The notes: generated by a model not told the origin, from the sequence alone. Numbered from the stretch's first letter, positions 35,477-48,167 are shown. The stretch: 64,000 bases of DNA from Leptodontidium sp. MPI-SDFR-AT-0119 (GCA_020726505.1 JAHLEZ010000015.1:682001-746000), one strand, 5' to 3'. Numbers and translations are program-made.

Positions 35477-35831
35477 TGATGGATGGAGGGCTTGTATTAT
35501 TTTGTGGAGGGCTATATGATATGGTGTTATACACGGATTGGATTGGGTAGCGAGGGAGAAATGAGATTGGATGGCTGTGATTGTTTGCAACGGGTAGCTG
35601 CATGCCTTCACAAATAATTGGTCGAAGTTTATTAGTGAATGTAACTTCGCTGTCTGGAGTATGATATCATTGTACACTGTAAAACACTTTTCAAGTCCAG
35701 GAATGCTCCATATATGAAAATCGTTTCGACGGGCTAAGAACATCCCATCCGCATCATCACCCTCACAGAAACTTCATCTCTACACCACCTCACATGACGA
35801 ATTCGCAAACTTGAACAAGAACGTAACAATC
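35477..35831. other. Short intergenic region before the helicase gene
   Basis: The 355-bp gap holds the DUF202 3' UTR and the helicase promoter. A minus-strand open frame across it (35270-35743) is a shadow of the DUF202 exon. Confidence 0.7.
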
Positions 35832-38800
35832 ATGGCCCCTAAAGACGCAGTGGATATCCCATCCTTCTGTACCACCCAACTCTCCCTCCTTGACGCAGAA
35901 CTCCAATCCGAGCTCTCAGAGACTTCATCTCTCATAACAAACACCTCACCCACATCCCTTCAACGAGCTGGAATAGCAATCACCAACCTAGTCCTCGCCT
36001 CGCAACGGACCGGTCTCGGTGGTAAAACGGTCGTAGAGCTGACGCCGGACTCGGCTACCTCCAGCAAGAAGGGCAAGGATGGCGAAGGCGAACTACCTGA
36101 GCATGGCATCCGGACGGGCGACATCGTCGTCGTGAGCGAGCAGCCAGCGGGGAGCGCGAAGAAGAAGGAGGTTAGGGAGTTGGAGGAGAAGGGCTCTAGG
36201 GGTGTGGTTACGAAGGTGCAGAGGTCGGCGGTTTGGGTGGCGCTTGATGGGGAGGAGGATGATGTGCCTGGTGGGAAGAGGATGTGGATTGTGAAATTGG
36301 CTAATGATGTTACCTACAAACGGTGAGTCTCTAGTCTTATCGCCTTGCCTCCCTCTATTTCCTTACTTATATTTTCTAAATTGGGATTTGTCTGAATGGG
36401 TTTGGGACATGGAGAACATGGATAGATGTGATTTTGTGGCAACAATGCTGATAGATAAACAGGATGAACCAGACTATGAATAGGCTGTTGAAGATGAAGC
36501 TGGATGAGTACTCGAGTTTCGTACGCGTGCTGTTCGGACTCACTACCCCGTCGCCTGTCTCTGGAGATCTCAGCCAAGGCGAAGGAGGGAAGCTTGAGTG
36601 GATTGATCCGAGTCTGAATGACTCCCAGAAGGATGCTGTTCGATTTGCGTTGGCTTCGAGGGAAGTGGCTTTGATCCATGGTCCTCCAGGGGTATGTCCT
36701 ATTTTTCTTGAATGTGTGTGGCATAGCATTTGCCAGACAATCTTCTTGTTGTAGTGATGATGGAAGCCTCTTATTCTCCCCTTCCTCCTCTTATCTCTTC
36801 TCTCCAGCATTCGACAATCTATTCAAGCCCCAAACAACAACTGACAATATCTATAGACAGGCAAAACTCACACATTGATTGAGCTTATCTTACAGATGCT
36901 TAAACAGAACCTACGGGTTCTAGTCTGTGGACCTTCCAACATCTCGGTTGACAATATAGTCGAGCGTCTCTCTCCTCATAAGATACCAATCGTTCGCCTT
37001 GGTCATCCCGCTCGACTTCTACCTTCCGTACTCAATCACTCCCTGGACGTACTTACACAAACTTCAGATGCAGCTGCGATTGTGAAAGATGTAAGAAAGG
37101 AGATGGATTCCAAACAAGCTTCCATCAAGAAGACGAAGAGTGGCAGAGAGCGAAAAGCAATTTACGGAGACCTCAAGGAGCTCCGGAAAGAGTTCAGGGA
37201 GAGAGAGAAGAAATGCATTGGGACGCTGATAGGAGGTAGCAAAGTTGTACTGGCAACTCTTCATGGTGCTGGAGGCTTCCAAACAAAAGATGAAGTGTTC
37301 GACGTCGTTATCATTGACGAGGCAAGTCAGGCTTTGGAAGCACAATGCTGGGTGCCTCTTCTCAGGGCAAGCAAAGTCGTTCTTGCCGGTGATCACCTCC
37401 AACTACCTCCTACTATCAAGACATTGAACTCGAAGACAAAGAAATCCAAGACCACCGAAACCGAGGGAATCATCAAGGGGATGACTTTGGAAACGACCTT
37501 GTTCGATCGACTACTTAGCCTCCACGGACCTGGAATTAAGAGAATGCTGACTACCCAGTACCGAATGCATGAGAAAATCATGAGATTCCCGTCTAATGAA
37601 ATGTACGAGTCGAAACTCGTTGCAGCGGATGGAGTGAAAGATCGACTATTGAGAGACCTACCCTATGAAGTCTCGGAAACTGAAGACACAACCGAGCCTT
37701 TAATCTTCTTCGACACTCAAGGGGGCGATTTCCCTGAGAAGAATGAAGAAGAGGAGGTCGACAAGAAGGCGGGGAAGGGTATGATGGGCGACAGTAAGAG
37801 CAACGGTAGGTAATGGGGGAACCCAGAACTTCCCTTTTGAAATATCTCAAGACTCTCAAGAGACATTTCTTATCTTATTCTTAAGACATCTTTGATTGGG
37901 TAATTGCTAACTCCCTCGTCAGAGATGGAGGCCGCTCTAGTGAGACACCATGTGCAGAACCTGGTAGATGCAGGTGTCAAACCTGATGATATTGCCGTTA
38001 TTACACCATACAACGCCCAAGTATGATTCTCCCGTTTCTTTCAGCTTATCTCGCATGGATCCTATCTTACTTCAGATGCAAGCACTCAACCACTGCGTTC
38101 TACTCAAGGCTCAAGCGAAGTCGCTGGTCCAGCAGGTGTATTTACGCCACATGAATTTTCTCAACTTTAAGCGTCCGCAGGCTCCGAGGAATTCCTCGAG
38201 GAATTGCATGTCGTATGTTTTCTTTGAGACTTTGTCCCTTGCGGCATACGAAAATCAATAATGCGTTCGCGCTCAGATATTGATAGACTACTCCCAAGTT
38301 GGAAGTGGCTGGATTTTGCTTTATTGATTTCCTTGCTGAAGAGAAATACCATAATTCTCCGATCCTTTTGTCTCAAATGCCATTTGGAAGTGGATTTATT
38401 TGTCGGACATGCCTTCGACCGAGGTTCTCTTCTTCAGTGAGGAGTGTGTCGTGGGGTTGATATCTTATCTCCTAGGAACAGGGTATCAAAGCCCCTCTTG
38501 GCACTCTTCAACTGACTTTTGAAGCGTGAAAGTGCTACGTATCGCTCGTTTCTGTACCAAAGGGGCCTTAATACCTGTACTCTGTATGAAGCAGCTGGAG
38601 ATCATTGTGATTGTCTTTAATGTCTCATTCAATGCACAAAGTGGTGCGGGTGTATGCTAACTGCATAATTAGTTGGCATTAATGTCCCGATCTATGAAGG
38701 AGGCATTTCCAGGCATTGAATTGGGAAGTGTAGATGGCTTCCAAGGACGAGAAAAGGAAGCCATCATTGTGACTCTCGTCAGAAGGTAGGTTTCGGTGGG

Positions 38801-39257
38801 GCTCTTTCTGAATGTCACAAGAATCTTTGGAGACATGTTTTATTCGGCTCCTAAAACACCCATCTGTGGTGGCAGTTGCTAACTTCTTTTGTCTCCAGCA
38901 ATTCTGAGAAGGAAGTTGGGTTTCTGGGTGAGAAGCGACGATTAAATGGTTTGATCTCTCCTCCAAACACGACCTCGCTCAGAATAGAAAGCTGACTCTC
39001 CGAACCAAACAGTCGCTATGACAAGGCCAAGGCGTCTCCTTACCGTTATTGGGGATTCCGACACACTACAGTAAGTTCAGGCCACCTTTGAGAAACTTCG
39101 CTCTCGATTACCGGTATCAGCGGACTGAGACAGCATGCTAACGACCGATGTGTGTGATCGGTGCAGAAGTAACAAATTTCTCAAACGATGGATGGAATTC
39201 CTCGAAGAGCATTCAGATTTGAGATATCCGTCCGTTGGCGACTTGAATGCGCAATAG
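35832..39257 (+). CDS. HCS1: Hcs1/IGHMBP2-type superfamily 1B DNA/RNA helicase
   Basis: Eight exons: 35832-36322, 36463-36691, 36857-37805, 37923-38020, 38673-38785, 38899-38948, 39013-39070 and 39167-39257, all in frame, 692 residues. The Walker A motif GPPGTGKT (about 237-244) is split by intron 2. Later motifs are DEASQALE near 394, GDHLQLPPT, TTQYRMHEKIMRFPS near 474, DDIAVITPYNAQ, GSVDGFQGREKEAIIVTLVRSN near 608-630 and VAMTRPRR. This is the Upf1-like family with yeast Hcs1 (DNA polymerase alpha-associated helicase A) and human IGHMBP2, ATP-dependent 5'-3' helicases on DNA or RNA. No R3H or zinc-finger tail is present, as in Hcs1. Intron 4 is 652 nt, far above its neighbours; intron 6 uses a weak donor, GTTTGA. 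Confidence 0.95.
38021..38672 (+). other. Abnormally long (652-nt) intron in the helicase gene
   Basis: The donor GTATGA follows NAQ and the acceptor TTAG precedes LALMSRSMK, so the protein reads straight through a conserved block and the whole stretch must be removed. A TGCTAACT branch-like string lies 12-19 nt before the acceptor. Other introns in the gene are 64-165 nt. It contains overlapping perfect palindromes at about 38186-38201 (GAGGAATTCCTC and TTCCTCGAGGAA). No intact open frame or transposon ends are visible. Confidence 0.85.
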
Positions 39258-41257
39258 CAGTAGAATGTCGGGCTGCCGAGATGCGTGCTAATGAGATCGA
39301 CCATGCCAACCTGGTAAGGGCATTATTCGGTGCATCGATCCGGACAATTATGAGAAGATGCTTGCTGTTATTGCATATTTTGCGCCATATCGAAATTTCG
39401 ACTCCAGCTTCTTGTCGCTGCTCCACATGCCAGCAAAGCCTGGCGGAGCCACGCGAGTCACAAGGTTCCCGCGCATCAGACGAACGAGGGTCCATCCCGG
39501 CTGTTTCACATAACGAGCATGCATACATGCAGGAGGATGTCGTCGTGCAGTCTGATCAAAATTAGAGGCCTCTACCTTTCGGTTGGCTGAACTTTCTTGA
39601 TTCGAAGAAGAAGCTCGGTTGGTCGGTTGGTCGGTTGGTGTAGAGGAAATCAGCTTCGCTTTTAGCACTTTCTACAGCATGCATAGACGGCATGAATGTC
39701 TAGAGGAGGCGTCGAGTCAGGATTTATGCGTGGCTGAGTAGTGGCTGCTGTTCCTCTCCCAGAAGCAATTACACTTATTCCGTGCAATTCAGTCCATGGT
39801 CTGTGAGCGAGCCCAAGTGGTGCGAGTTCCCTGTCGTTGCCCCTCTTCTCACTCCCCCTTGCCCCCTAAACCCCGTTCGCTTAGAGCGTCCGAGGATGGT
39901 GCCGTGGACAACATCAGAGAGTCCCTCTCCTCTTGTGGTGCTCTGACACCTCACCTCCACCTCTCAGCAGATTCAGAACACTCACTCTAGCCTCGTTGAG
40001 TGCACCTGGCACTTGTTTCATACCGTCGAACATTTGCATTGAAGCCATCCATGATACGTTGTCGGGCCTCGGACGAATCTGCACTGGGACGGCACAAGAC
40101 AAATGAAAACAGCCGATGCTCTCCGACTCGATTGCATCGTGCGCATCTCCCTCGACTCGACTCGTATCCCTCATGCACCTGTGGGTTGTTGACCACTCTT
40201 GGCGCCACCTGGGCAGTCCTGTGTGCATTGGACGTGCATTCAAGCGCGCTTCACCACGAGCAGCGAGCGAGTAAGCAGCTGTTGAACGATGATATTATGT
40301 GCCTTCCTAGGCCTTAATACTGCACATCGGAAGGTTTGGCCGTCCTCACAGATGGTATCGATCATTTGCTGAGGTTAAGAGCTGTGGCGGTAGCTGTCCA
40401 TGGAAGACTGGAGATCTTTTACCAGGCCCCCCTCCCTTGCCAGCAAGATCCAGTCTCGGTACCAATCGCCAGCACTCCCTATCTGAGGCAGGTAGGGCAG
40501 GGCACGGCAGGATAGAAGCCCAGAAGCCTGAGAAGCTCCCAGAAAGGGACGATAAGTCTCCTGGTTTCGGATGAAAGACGGCCAGCACAGTTCTGGCTGA
40601 ACTGATGGCGGCCTCGCAAGCGGACGAGCCGTGCTGGAAGACGGCAGCCCCTTGCCAGGACTGTCTCCTTTGGGCCTGTCTGGCTTGTCTCATTTGCTGA
40701 AGTCCAAGCAGCAGCAGTTGCTTCGTGGGGTAAGCAAGCCCACTACTACTACGGATGCTTCCTTATGCGGCTCAGCAGGGGTGTCCACAGCCCACCTCAC
40801 ATTCTCAATTTCGATGGATCTCCCGTCCGCCCCCTCCGCCCCTCCCCTCCCCTCCGGCCGTTCAATCTTCCCATTTTAACCTCCGTTGCCCATGCCTGTT
40901 GTCTAAACTGGAGGCAGTGCTATCGAACTCGTTTCATGGGTGTGTCCCTGTCTATCGATGACAGGCGTCGCAGGATTATATGATACGTGATGCGTCCGCC
41001 ATGCATGGACTAATGAAAATCCAGCTCCTCTTGTTCATGGAGCAGGGAAATACCACGACAACCAACACCTCACCCATTGTGCTGTATATGATGTGCAATG
41101 TCATGGCATGTGTCTAGACCATCTGACGCAGTTTTTACTCTTTCTAACGCCACTGAACCTCTCTCCTGGACCTAGCAGCAAATGTATATCTCACCGGCTC
41201 TGATCCGCCGCCTTTGACCTTGGGAGGGAACAACCAGCCCCAATAACAGTCTTTACC
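39258..41257. other. Intergenic region helicase to unknown gene
   Basis: Two kilobases without a supported gene. Open frames at 39188-39565, 40000-40317 and 40346-40693 contradict one another on opposite strands and lack domains. A short 8-nt tandem repeat lies at about 39615-39639. Confidence 0.6.
39615..39639. repeat. Three-copy 8-nt tandem repeat (TCGGTTGG)
   Basis: Three adjacent copies of TCGGTTGG occur in intergenic DNA. No function is suggested. Confidence 0.8.
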
Positions 41258-43345
41258 ATGAGCAAGTTTCGAGGAGCTGGAAAGTGGCGAGCAGAGGGCC
41301 CGGCGCGCTCGAACACAGGAACTTCCATACGGGGAAAGACTATCTCGCAACCCATCCCTTTCCCGGACGACGATGAATTTCCAATCCGGACTCCAGGAAG
41401 CGGAATAGCACTTCCCTTGAGCGCAGATGGTATTGAGAGGCTGCGAGTCTCCACGCCGAACAACGAGATGGACACCACATCTCACCAAACTGGGATTGCC
41501 GTAACGGATTACATTTCTGGCACTAGGACACCGACAATGCCTACAGAACCCCCTCCTCCTCTACCAGAAGCGCAAGTTATGCGTAACATTCAAGGCCACC
41601 GTCCCAACCAACCCAGCGGGCTTAGAAACTCCATGGCAAGTGTGCCAGCTGCTCCCAGTATACCACAACGGAAAAAATCTTCGTTGAGATCTGTGTTTGG
41701 GAAGTTGTTCGGGAAGAAGCGGAAAGGCAGTAGCCCATCAAGCAGCAAAAGAGACAGTGGATCTGGTGATGTGCGAGCTGGACAACACCGAAGTGTAAGT
41801 GCTAATCTCTTTTCTCCCAATGCAGTTTGACTAACACACCAGAAGGACCCCTCTGCATTAAACCGAGTCACCCAAGGCACCATGAATTCGCAAAAGCGTT
41901 CGGCATCCCTTCCAATTAACGAATTCAACCGGGCACTTCGATCGCACAGCATAGTCGCAACTGATTTCCAAGATCTTGGGAATAATAATGACAATGATCC
42001 GAACCGCGAAACAGTACAAGGAGACAGGCAGAGCAGGCCACGAAGAGCTACAACACCAAGTCGATTGTGGACGCCAAATAAAATACCGGGTTATGTGGAC
42101 TGGACAGGGCTTTCGCCACGGCCAGCTAGCAGCCACGCTCGTGGTAGCAAGGCTGTTTCAGATGCGGAGGCCAACGCAGCCATTGGAACAGCTGTCACAA
42201 GTGGCAACCACCCAAACAGGCGATCTAGGAGTCTGGGAGAACTTCAAGAAGCTATGAGAGGACATGTCGTTGCAAGGCGACGTAGCGATGAGATAAGATA
42301 CTGGCGGGAGAGTTATGATCCGGGATTGTTATCTCCCATGTCCTCGAATAAGGCAGAGACGGAGGACCCTCTTCCGGTCGAACCAGAATATCCACGTGAT
42401 GAGCAGCCTCCAAGACCAGAGCCTTTTAATTTTGGGCCCATGGGCGAGATGGCAGGTATGAAGATCACGCAGGCTGCCAGTTTGGAGACAAGAGTTCAGC
42501 GGTTGGAAACCCGTATGAACAAGGTGGAGCGGACTGTGTCCAGGATCAGAAACGACGGTCCTCTCCAACTCCAAGATCCACCCAAGAGAAATTCTGCAAG
42601 CTATCGAAGCAATTCGGGGACAAGACCAGCAACACGTCAATCAGAAGCCTCGTTACCTAAACATACAAGACATCGGGACACGCAGGCTCGGGGTGATTTC
42701 CGCGGGAGCAGACAGGGCAGTCAGAAGCGATCGTCGTCCTACGGCAGTAGTCGCCCATCGACAATGTCCACAAATGTTTCGCAACTTCAATCGTTTGATA
42801 CGTTTGCTGCTGGAGGGCTATTGTCTACCGAAGTACCGGTTTCTACCCAGACTGCCGTACGTCCACTTTCTACCTCGACAACCATTCGTGGAATCCCATC
42901 CAGCTCTCCTACCATGCCAGCTGACGGGACTCTGAACGGCGAGCATTTCAAAGCACTCACAGACATGATTCAAGCAGAACAGTCAGCACGCATGCAACTC
43001 GAATCTGTAATCCACAGTCTTCAGCGTCAACTCCAGACAGTCCTCTTGGCCAGCGGAACTACATATCCCACCCCCGACTCAGACACCGCAGGAAATCGGC
43101 TCCACGAAGGCGGTACAGAAGGCGGCAATTTTTCCAATTTCGAGCAAGACGACAGCAGCGACGACGGCGGTCGTTATGTCAACGAGGAGGTTTTCCAGAC
43201 GCCCAACGAAGAGAGGAATCAATTCGAAGACGAGATCTTCGGCGACATCTCAAGTAATGCAAACGAAGGAAAGACAGCGCCACGGACATTGAGCCTAAGC
43301 CAAATCACGTTGGGTAGGAACGTTCAACCGAGCCTGAATTTCTAG
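41258..43345 (+). CDS. Unknown, largely disordered ascomycete protein with one coiled coil
   Basis: Two exons, 41258-41794 and 41843-43345, with a 48-nt intron (GTAAGT...CCAG), give 679 residues. I do not recognise a named domain. The protein is Ser/Arg/Pro-rich and polar throughout. A basic segment at about 143-160 (KKSSLRSVFGKLFGKKRK) could bind membrane or act as a nuclear signal. RSHSIVATDFQDLG and a segment near RRSRSLGELQEAMRGHVVAR look conserved-like. A short coiled coil is predicted around SLETRVQRLETRMNKVERTVS (about residue 390), and a second helix near ALTDMIQAEQSARMQLESVIHSLQRQL. The tail is acidic and ends SLSQITLGRNVQPSLNF. This architecture suggests a scaffold or cortical/septum-associated protein, which is only a guess. 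The ATG is the first in frame after a clear upstream stop. Confidence 0.82.
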
Positions 43346-45524
43346 CATTTCTTGCATTTGCATTTCATTTGTCTTTAGGAAGGGAAGGCTTTTACATGAT
43401 ACCACGGGTGATTTGATGACTTGCGTGCCCCCTTACGAGGTGGACGATGCTGTCTTTGTATGATTTAGCGAAGCGAGACTTTGCCGTTATTGGTCTGTCT
43501 GCACTGTACTATAGAGAGCGCTTGATTGATTAGCATTTGCATAGCGGGGGCTGGTCGGATTTGGGTTAGGCTTTTTATATTTTGTTAATGTAAATGGAGA
43601 ATGATGTTCAATGTTTTGTGTTGTTGTCAAACAAGTTTTGTGCTAATCATAATGATGCGGATGATTAGGGGCGTGATAGTTTGCATACCTAGCATTACGC
43701 TGTAGATTTCCTAGAGTGGTCCAGCAGTCTGGTATCATTTCATTCTTGGAACTACCAACGGCATCGAATATTGACTTTGACGATCCGCCTCGATGATGCT
43801 CGCTCGCTAATTAAGGGGTTAAGCGAGATGAATTACGAAAGCATTCGGCGTCAAGGAAACAGCTAGGCTTTTACTTGCACATGGTCACAGTAAGTTTGTG
43901 GATGATATACACATATACCACTGTATACTCCTGGGTCTAAATGTGTAAATGAACTTTCTATTGTCTAACTCATTCATGAGTTGTTAAAAGTGACGCGGGG
44001 GATGTTGAGCTGAAGAAGGGACAATACGAAACTGATACTTCTAATCGTGCCTGCCTTTAATTAGCAGTGGATTAAACCCGCAGGATCGTAGTAACGTTAA
44101 TTCGCTTGCATTCAAAATGATAATGACGGAAGTCACAGTCGTTTTTAATAAGTAGTTGATTTACTCCATCGGTACTTTATTTTAGAGTTGTTACTAAACC
44201 ACATAAAATATTTTCAAGCGTGCTTATTTTATTACACACGAATTTCATTTTGGTATTTTGTTAATCTCTAAAGTTTTACTAAAGCCCTTGAAATTAATCC
44301 TGCGAAGTTCGAAATTGCGAGTTTTGGAGAGTTGATAACTCTATGTTAATGTGCAAATTTTGGATTTTGCGAATAGAAATTCACTTACTCGTCTGGATAA
44401 ATTGTACTGACCCTTTCTAAAACTTGTAGATGTCTTGGTTCTTTAGATGACGGCATTGTGTGGTGATGGATATCTTGAGTTATTTCTACTCCGTGTGAAG
44501 ATTGAGGTGGTCAACTCGTCATTGAGCGAAGTCGAGGTCAACGGGGCAAAAGACTTAACAACTTCCCCGAAATAGTTGAAGGATATAGTATCCAAAATAC
44601 AATGGTATTTCTATTTCTGGAAAGAAATGACAAAGGCTTTTTATTTATTTATGATATGGGTTGGGAACGCGATGCTGGAAAAATAGCCACCCCCCTCGAT
44701 TTAGGCGCAAATCAAACAAGTTATAAAATATACTAGCCCAGGAAACTATGATCCAGGACCTTATTAAGGGATTTTCTTACCTCTCTATATCCTTTCAGTA
44801 TTTTGCAGCACTTGCCAAACTGGCAGTTCTTGGAAATGGCAGGGACCTCGGACGTCGTCATTGTGATCAAGGGCTGATATGGTTATCAGGTTGTGGACAA
44901 CCTCTCACTACTTCCCAACGAAGGGGGGTGGAGAAGGTATCCCGATGTAGGTCCAGACCTCTCTAAAATATTTATTTTATTTTACTTGTTTGATTCAAGT
45001 TGCAAGTTTGACAGAATAGGAAAGAGCAGACGGAGGTGATTAGCGTGTTTTCATTTTGTATAAACCCCCCGCAAGGATCCAAGGTCTCTTCCTTTTCCAC
45101 CCCAAATCTCCCTATCGAGCCTGAAAGTCCTAGAACCACTGTCTGGTTACTGGAAAGTTTAATCACGAATCATTGGAGTGGCAATCTCAACAAGAAAACT
45201 TGTTGAAGTGCGTTTAGCTTGCTGAAGTGCGAGCGCCTCAGTGCGAAAGGAATCAGTAGTTCCATCCTTGACACGGACATCGTTCCAAATATCTAGCGCG
45301 CCTTTGAACTCAATTGAGATTTGGTGGTCTAGACTCTTCCTAAGACAACTTCAACGTTACATTCTCTGTCAACCTGGAGCTTGAGCAGCATGCATTCATC
45401 CGCCCCTGCAATTCGTCTCGATTTCCATCTACACTCACCTTGCTTATCTTTAACCTATTCATTTGCTCAAGCGTCACATATGCTCTAAAAACGACTCTCC
45501 CAGTCATCCCCTGACATCTAGGAA
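43346..45524. other. Intergenic, partly AT-rich region
   Basis: No gene supported. About 44040-44350 is visibly richer in A and T than its surroundings, with many TTTTA/TTAAT strings and no open frame. Such islands in filamentous ascomycetes are often decayed repeats mutated by RIP, but I recognise no transposon sequence or terminal repeats here. A short frame at 44748-44966 has no domain. Confidence 0.5.
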
Positions 45525-46674
45525 ATGAGTCTTTCCCCTTCGTGGCGTTTAGCATTTTCAAACAGTACTTCGATCAACAACAGCACAAGGGCAAACGATG
45601 GGGACTTCAGTTCGGAAATCGAAGAGTTACGGCCAGGGAACATGGTTTACTTGGTAGTAGTTTTGATGGGTATTACTATCTCGAATGCCTGCCTTGGTAA
45701 GTCATGCCTATTCTAAGCTTTGGACCTTGGTTGCAGAAATCTTTGCAAACAGAGAGGATTTGGTGGACAGACTCTTGACATAGGCACTTGCTAAAGATTA
45801 CAATAGCTATACGCATCTCTTCCATCCGAGAGACCAACTCGCTCCTCAAGTTGATATTCACGCACATTCTGGTCCTGGCTACTTATTTCCTTGGCTGTGC
45901 GTTCTGTGTCGCTGCTGTAGGAACCACGATAGATATCCAAACACAGCCTTGCCCATAAATCTGAGTGCCCTTGCACCGTCACTTATTCTCGTCATGAGAA
46001 TAGAGTCCAGCTTACTTGGGCTGTCGCAGTGTTTGCTCTACTTCGGTCACTATCTACAACGACTCTGCATGTCATGCAGCAATTATCCTCAGCCTAGTCT
46101 TCTACCTGGGGCAAAAGCTCTGCCTGTACCTTTTCCTGGTTGAGCGAACACACAGCGTTCAAGCAAACATGCAACCGCGTGTTAACGATTACGTATATTT
46201 TGCAGGCCTGACTTTCCTGATCGTTGGGTCTACGGCCATTGGGGTGGCAATGTTTGTTTTCCACATCGATACCTACGACAGGAAGACCGGGATATGTCAA
46301 ATTGGACTTGCAAAACCAATAGCAGCTGTGCTCTTGGGATGGGACGTGTTCGTGAACATCTTCCTTACGGCTGTCTTCGTCCGCCGTTGCGAGCCTTATA
46401 TGGTCGGGGGTTTGAGAGGAACTTTTCTATACCCAGCAATTCGGGGATTCAGGAAGAAATTCTCCCATCAAGCCTCAAGACAAGAACAGGGAGCGGCCAA
46501 GCAGCATTGATTATCTCCCAGGATGCTCTCGTGCGAGTGATTCGAAACGCTTTCTGGGGCTGTCTGGGTTTACTGGCATCAACAGCTACCAACTTCTCGC
46601 TTCTGCTTTACTGGGCCAGGAAGGAGGGAGCATGGAATTTCTTCACGTTGTGCACAGTTGACGGTATGTTTTGA
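45525..46674 (+). pseudogene. Seven-helix-type fungal membrane protein, intact only with uncertain splicing (possible pseudogene)
   Basis: Several segments clearly encode membrane helices in conserved order: RPGNMVYLVVVLMGITISNACL (45636-45696), then ISSIRETNSLLKLIF plus FTHILVLATYFLGCAFCVAAVG (to about 45923), then CHAAIILSLVFYLGQKLCLYLFLVERTHSV and YVYFAGLTFLIVGSTAIGVAMFVFH, then ICQIGLAKPIAAVLLGWDVFVNIFLTAVFVRR, then FWGCLGLLASTATNFSLLLY (to 46663). Fungi have many uncharacterised proteins of this plan, sometimes called GPCR-like. The segments lie in different frames. Joins that work are 45917 to about 46002 (GTAGGA...ATAG) and 46403 to about 46455, both with weak donors. I could not join the first two blocks with standard introns or find a good final exon. 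Either the introns are unusual or the gene carries frameshifts. Function unknown. Confidence 0.5.
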
Positions 46675-47862
46675 TTTGACGTTTGCAACAGATACGAATA
46701 CCAAAGAACCAGAAGAACACTACTAACATTCGGGGATGAGACTTGGGCTCTTGTGATTCTCCATTGGTAGGTGCTCTCTAAACTCTTCCATCCCTCTACA
46801 TTCGTTTGTGGGATTCGAGACTCATCTCATGCGAGGAAAACTATGAATCAATATCAACACTTCAAACGCTCGTTTAGGAGTAATGCTGATTTTACATGCC
46901 ATAGGCTAACGAATGCACCCCACGAGATGGTATCAAAACCGCAAATACCAAGTGTCTATTCTGCACTGGTACCATGTCCTTCACCCCCTAATCACAGGTT
47001 GGGTCAAAGCCGGTGAAGTTCAATACTAAGGCATAGATACGATGATATACTTCTGGGAGGGAACAATGGAATATGAAGTCAAACCTAAGTCGAGGATAGA
47101 AGCTTAATCGAGGTCTCGAGGGATGAGTAGGAGGCAAGTCTGCTTCTGTTCAACAAAACAGCGCGGACTCTTCAGCATCAGGATAAGAGAGACAGAAGAC
47201 CCTAGGAAAGGGATGATAGACTGAAATTGCTTGAGACTGGTAGGTCAGACTAGCTGTTGTCTGAGGCTATGAGTGGAAGAGACTACAAGCCGGTCGGGGT
47301 AAATTGAATAGACTTGAATCCCGACTGCACCCATTTTTCACTAAGCGCCTGTTCATCGTAAAAATGATCATGACCAGACATGCCACCATAATAGCTGCTG
47401 CTCCTCTCGAGTCTGATCGCTGTTGATGAAATCGAATCGATGTCCTCGAACCCCTCGCGTGTCCTCGATTAACCGACGACCCCCCCTTTACGGACCAGCA
47501 ACCAACCAGAGGCAAGCTTCTCGAAGCAACATATATATCTCAAAACTGCACATGCACACCTCACAGCCTCTCCCCTCACCTCACATGCAAAAATAAAACC
47601 CCCTCTCTACACAACCGATACCAACATCGACAGAGAAATCATCATATGGTTGCCACTCGAGAACCTGAAACACAAGACTGTAGGCTAATGTGAAGTGTGT
47701 GTGTGTGGAGAACGGAGAAGTGACAAGTCCAAGAAGCTGGAACGGAACGGAATGGAATCTCACTCGTTGATTCATTCTCTACCTATCTCACCCGTCTGTT
47801 GTGCCACATGGAAGAGGTAGGGCAACTCATCCAAGCGAGCTTAGGTAGGCAGGTAAAATTGC

Positions 47863-47935
47863 CAGAAACAGAAGCAGAAGCAGAAGCAGAAACAGAAACA
47901 GAAACAGAAACAGAAACAGAAACAGAAACAGAAAC
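47863..47935. repeat. Hexanucleotide microsatellite (GAAACA/GAAGCA)n
   Basis: About twelve tandem units of GAAACA, with three or four GAAGCA variants at the left end, form a 73-bp array. It produces alternating Glu-Thr or Phe-Leu/Cys runs in spurious frames. Likely variable in length between strains. Confidence 0.9.
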
Positions 47936-48133
47936 GAGACCAGGGATAAGAATACGAATAAACATATCCGTAAGCAGCTTGAGAGAGAGAGCAAGAAAGT
48001 GTGTGCGTGGAGATCCATTTTGGTGGCAAAAAGCGGAGAAGCAGTAAGCGCACACCCAAAGACAGAAACAGTAGGTCGAACGATGATGCGAAGTTTGGAA
48101 TTGAATTAAGGCAGAAAAGGAAGGAGAACAGAC

Positions 48134-48167
48134 ACCCACCCACACACATACACAGAGAGAGAGAGAA
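48134..48167. repeat. (CA)n followed by (GA)n tract
   Basis: A short CCCACACACA stretch runs into a GAGAGAGAGAGAGAA run within the same intergenic region. Confidence 0.75.
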
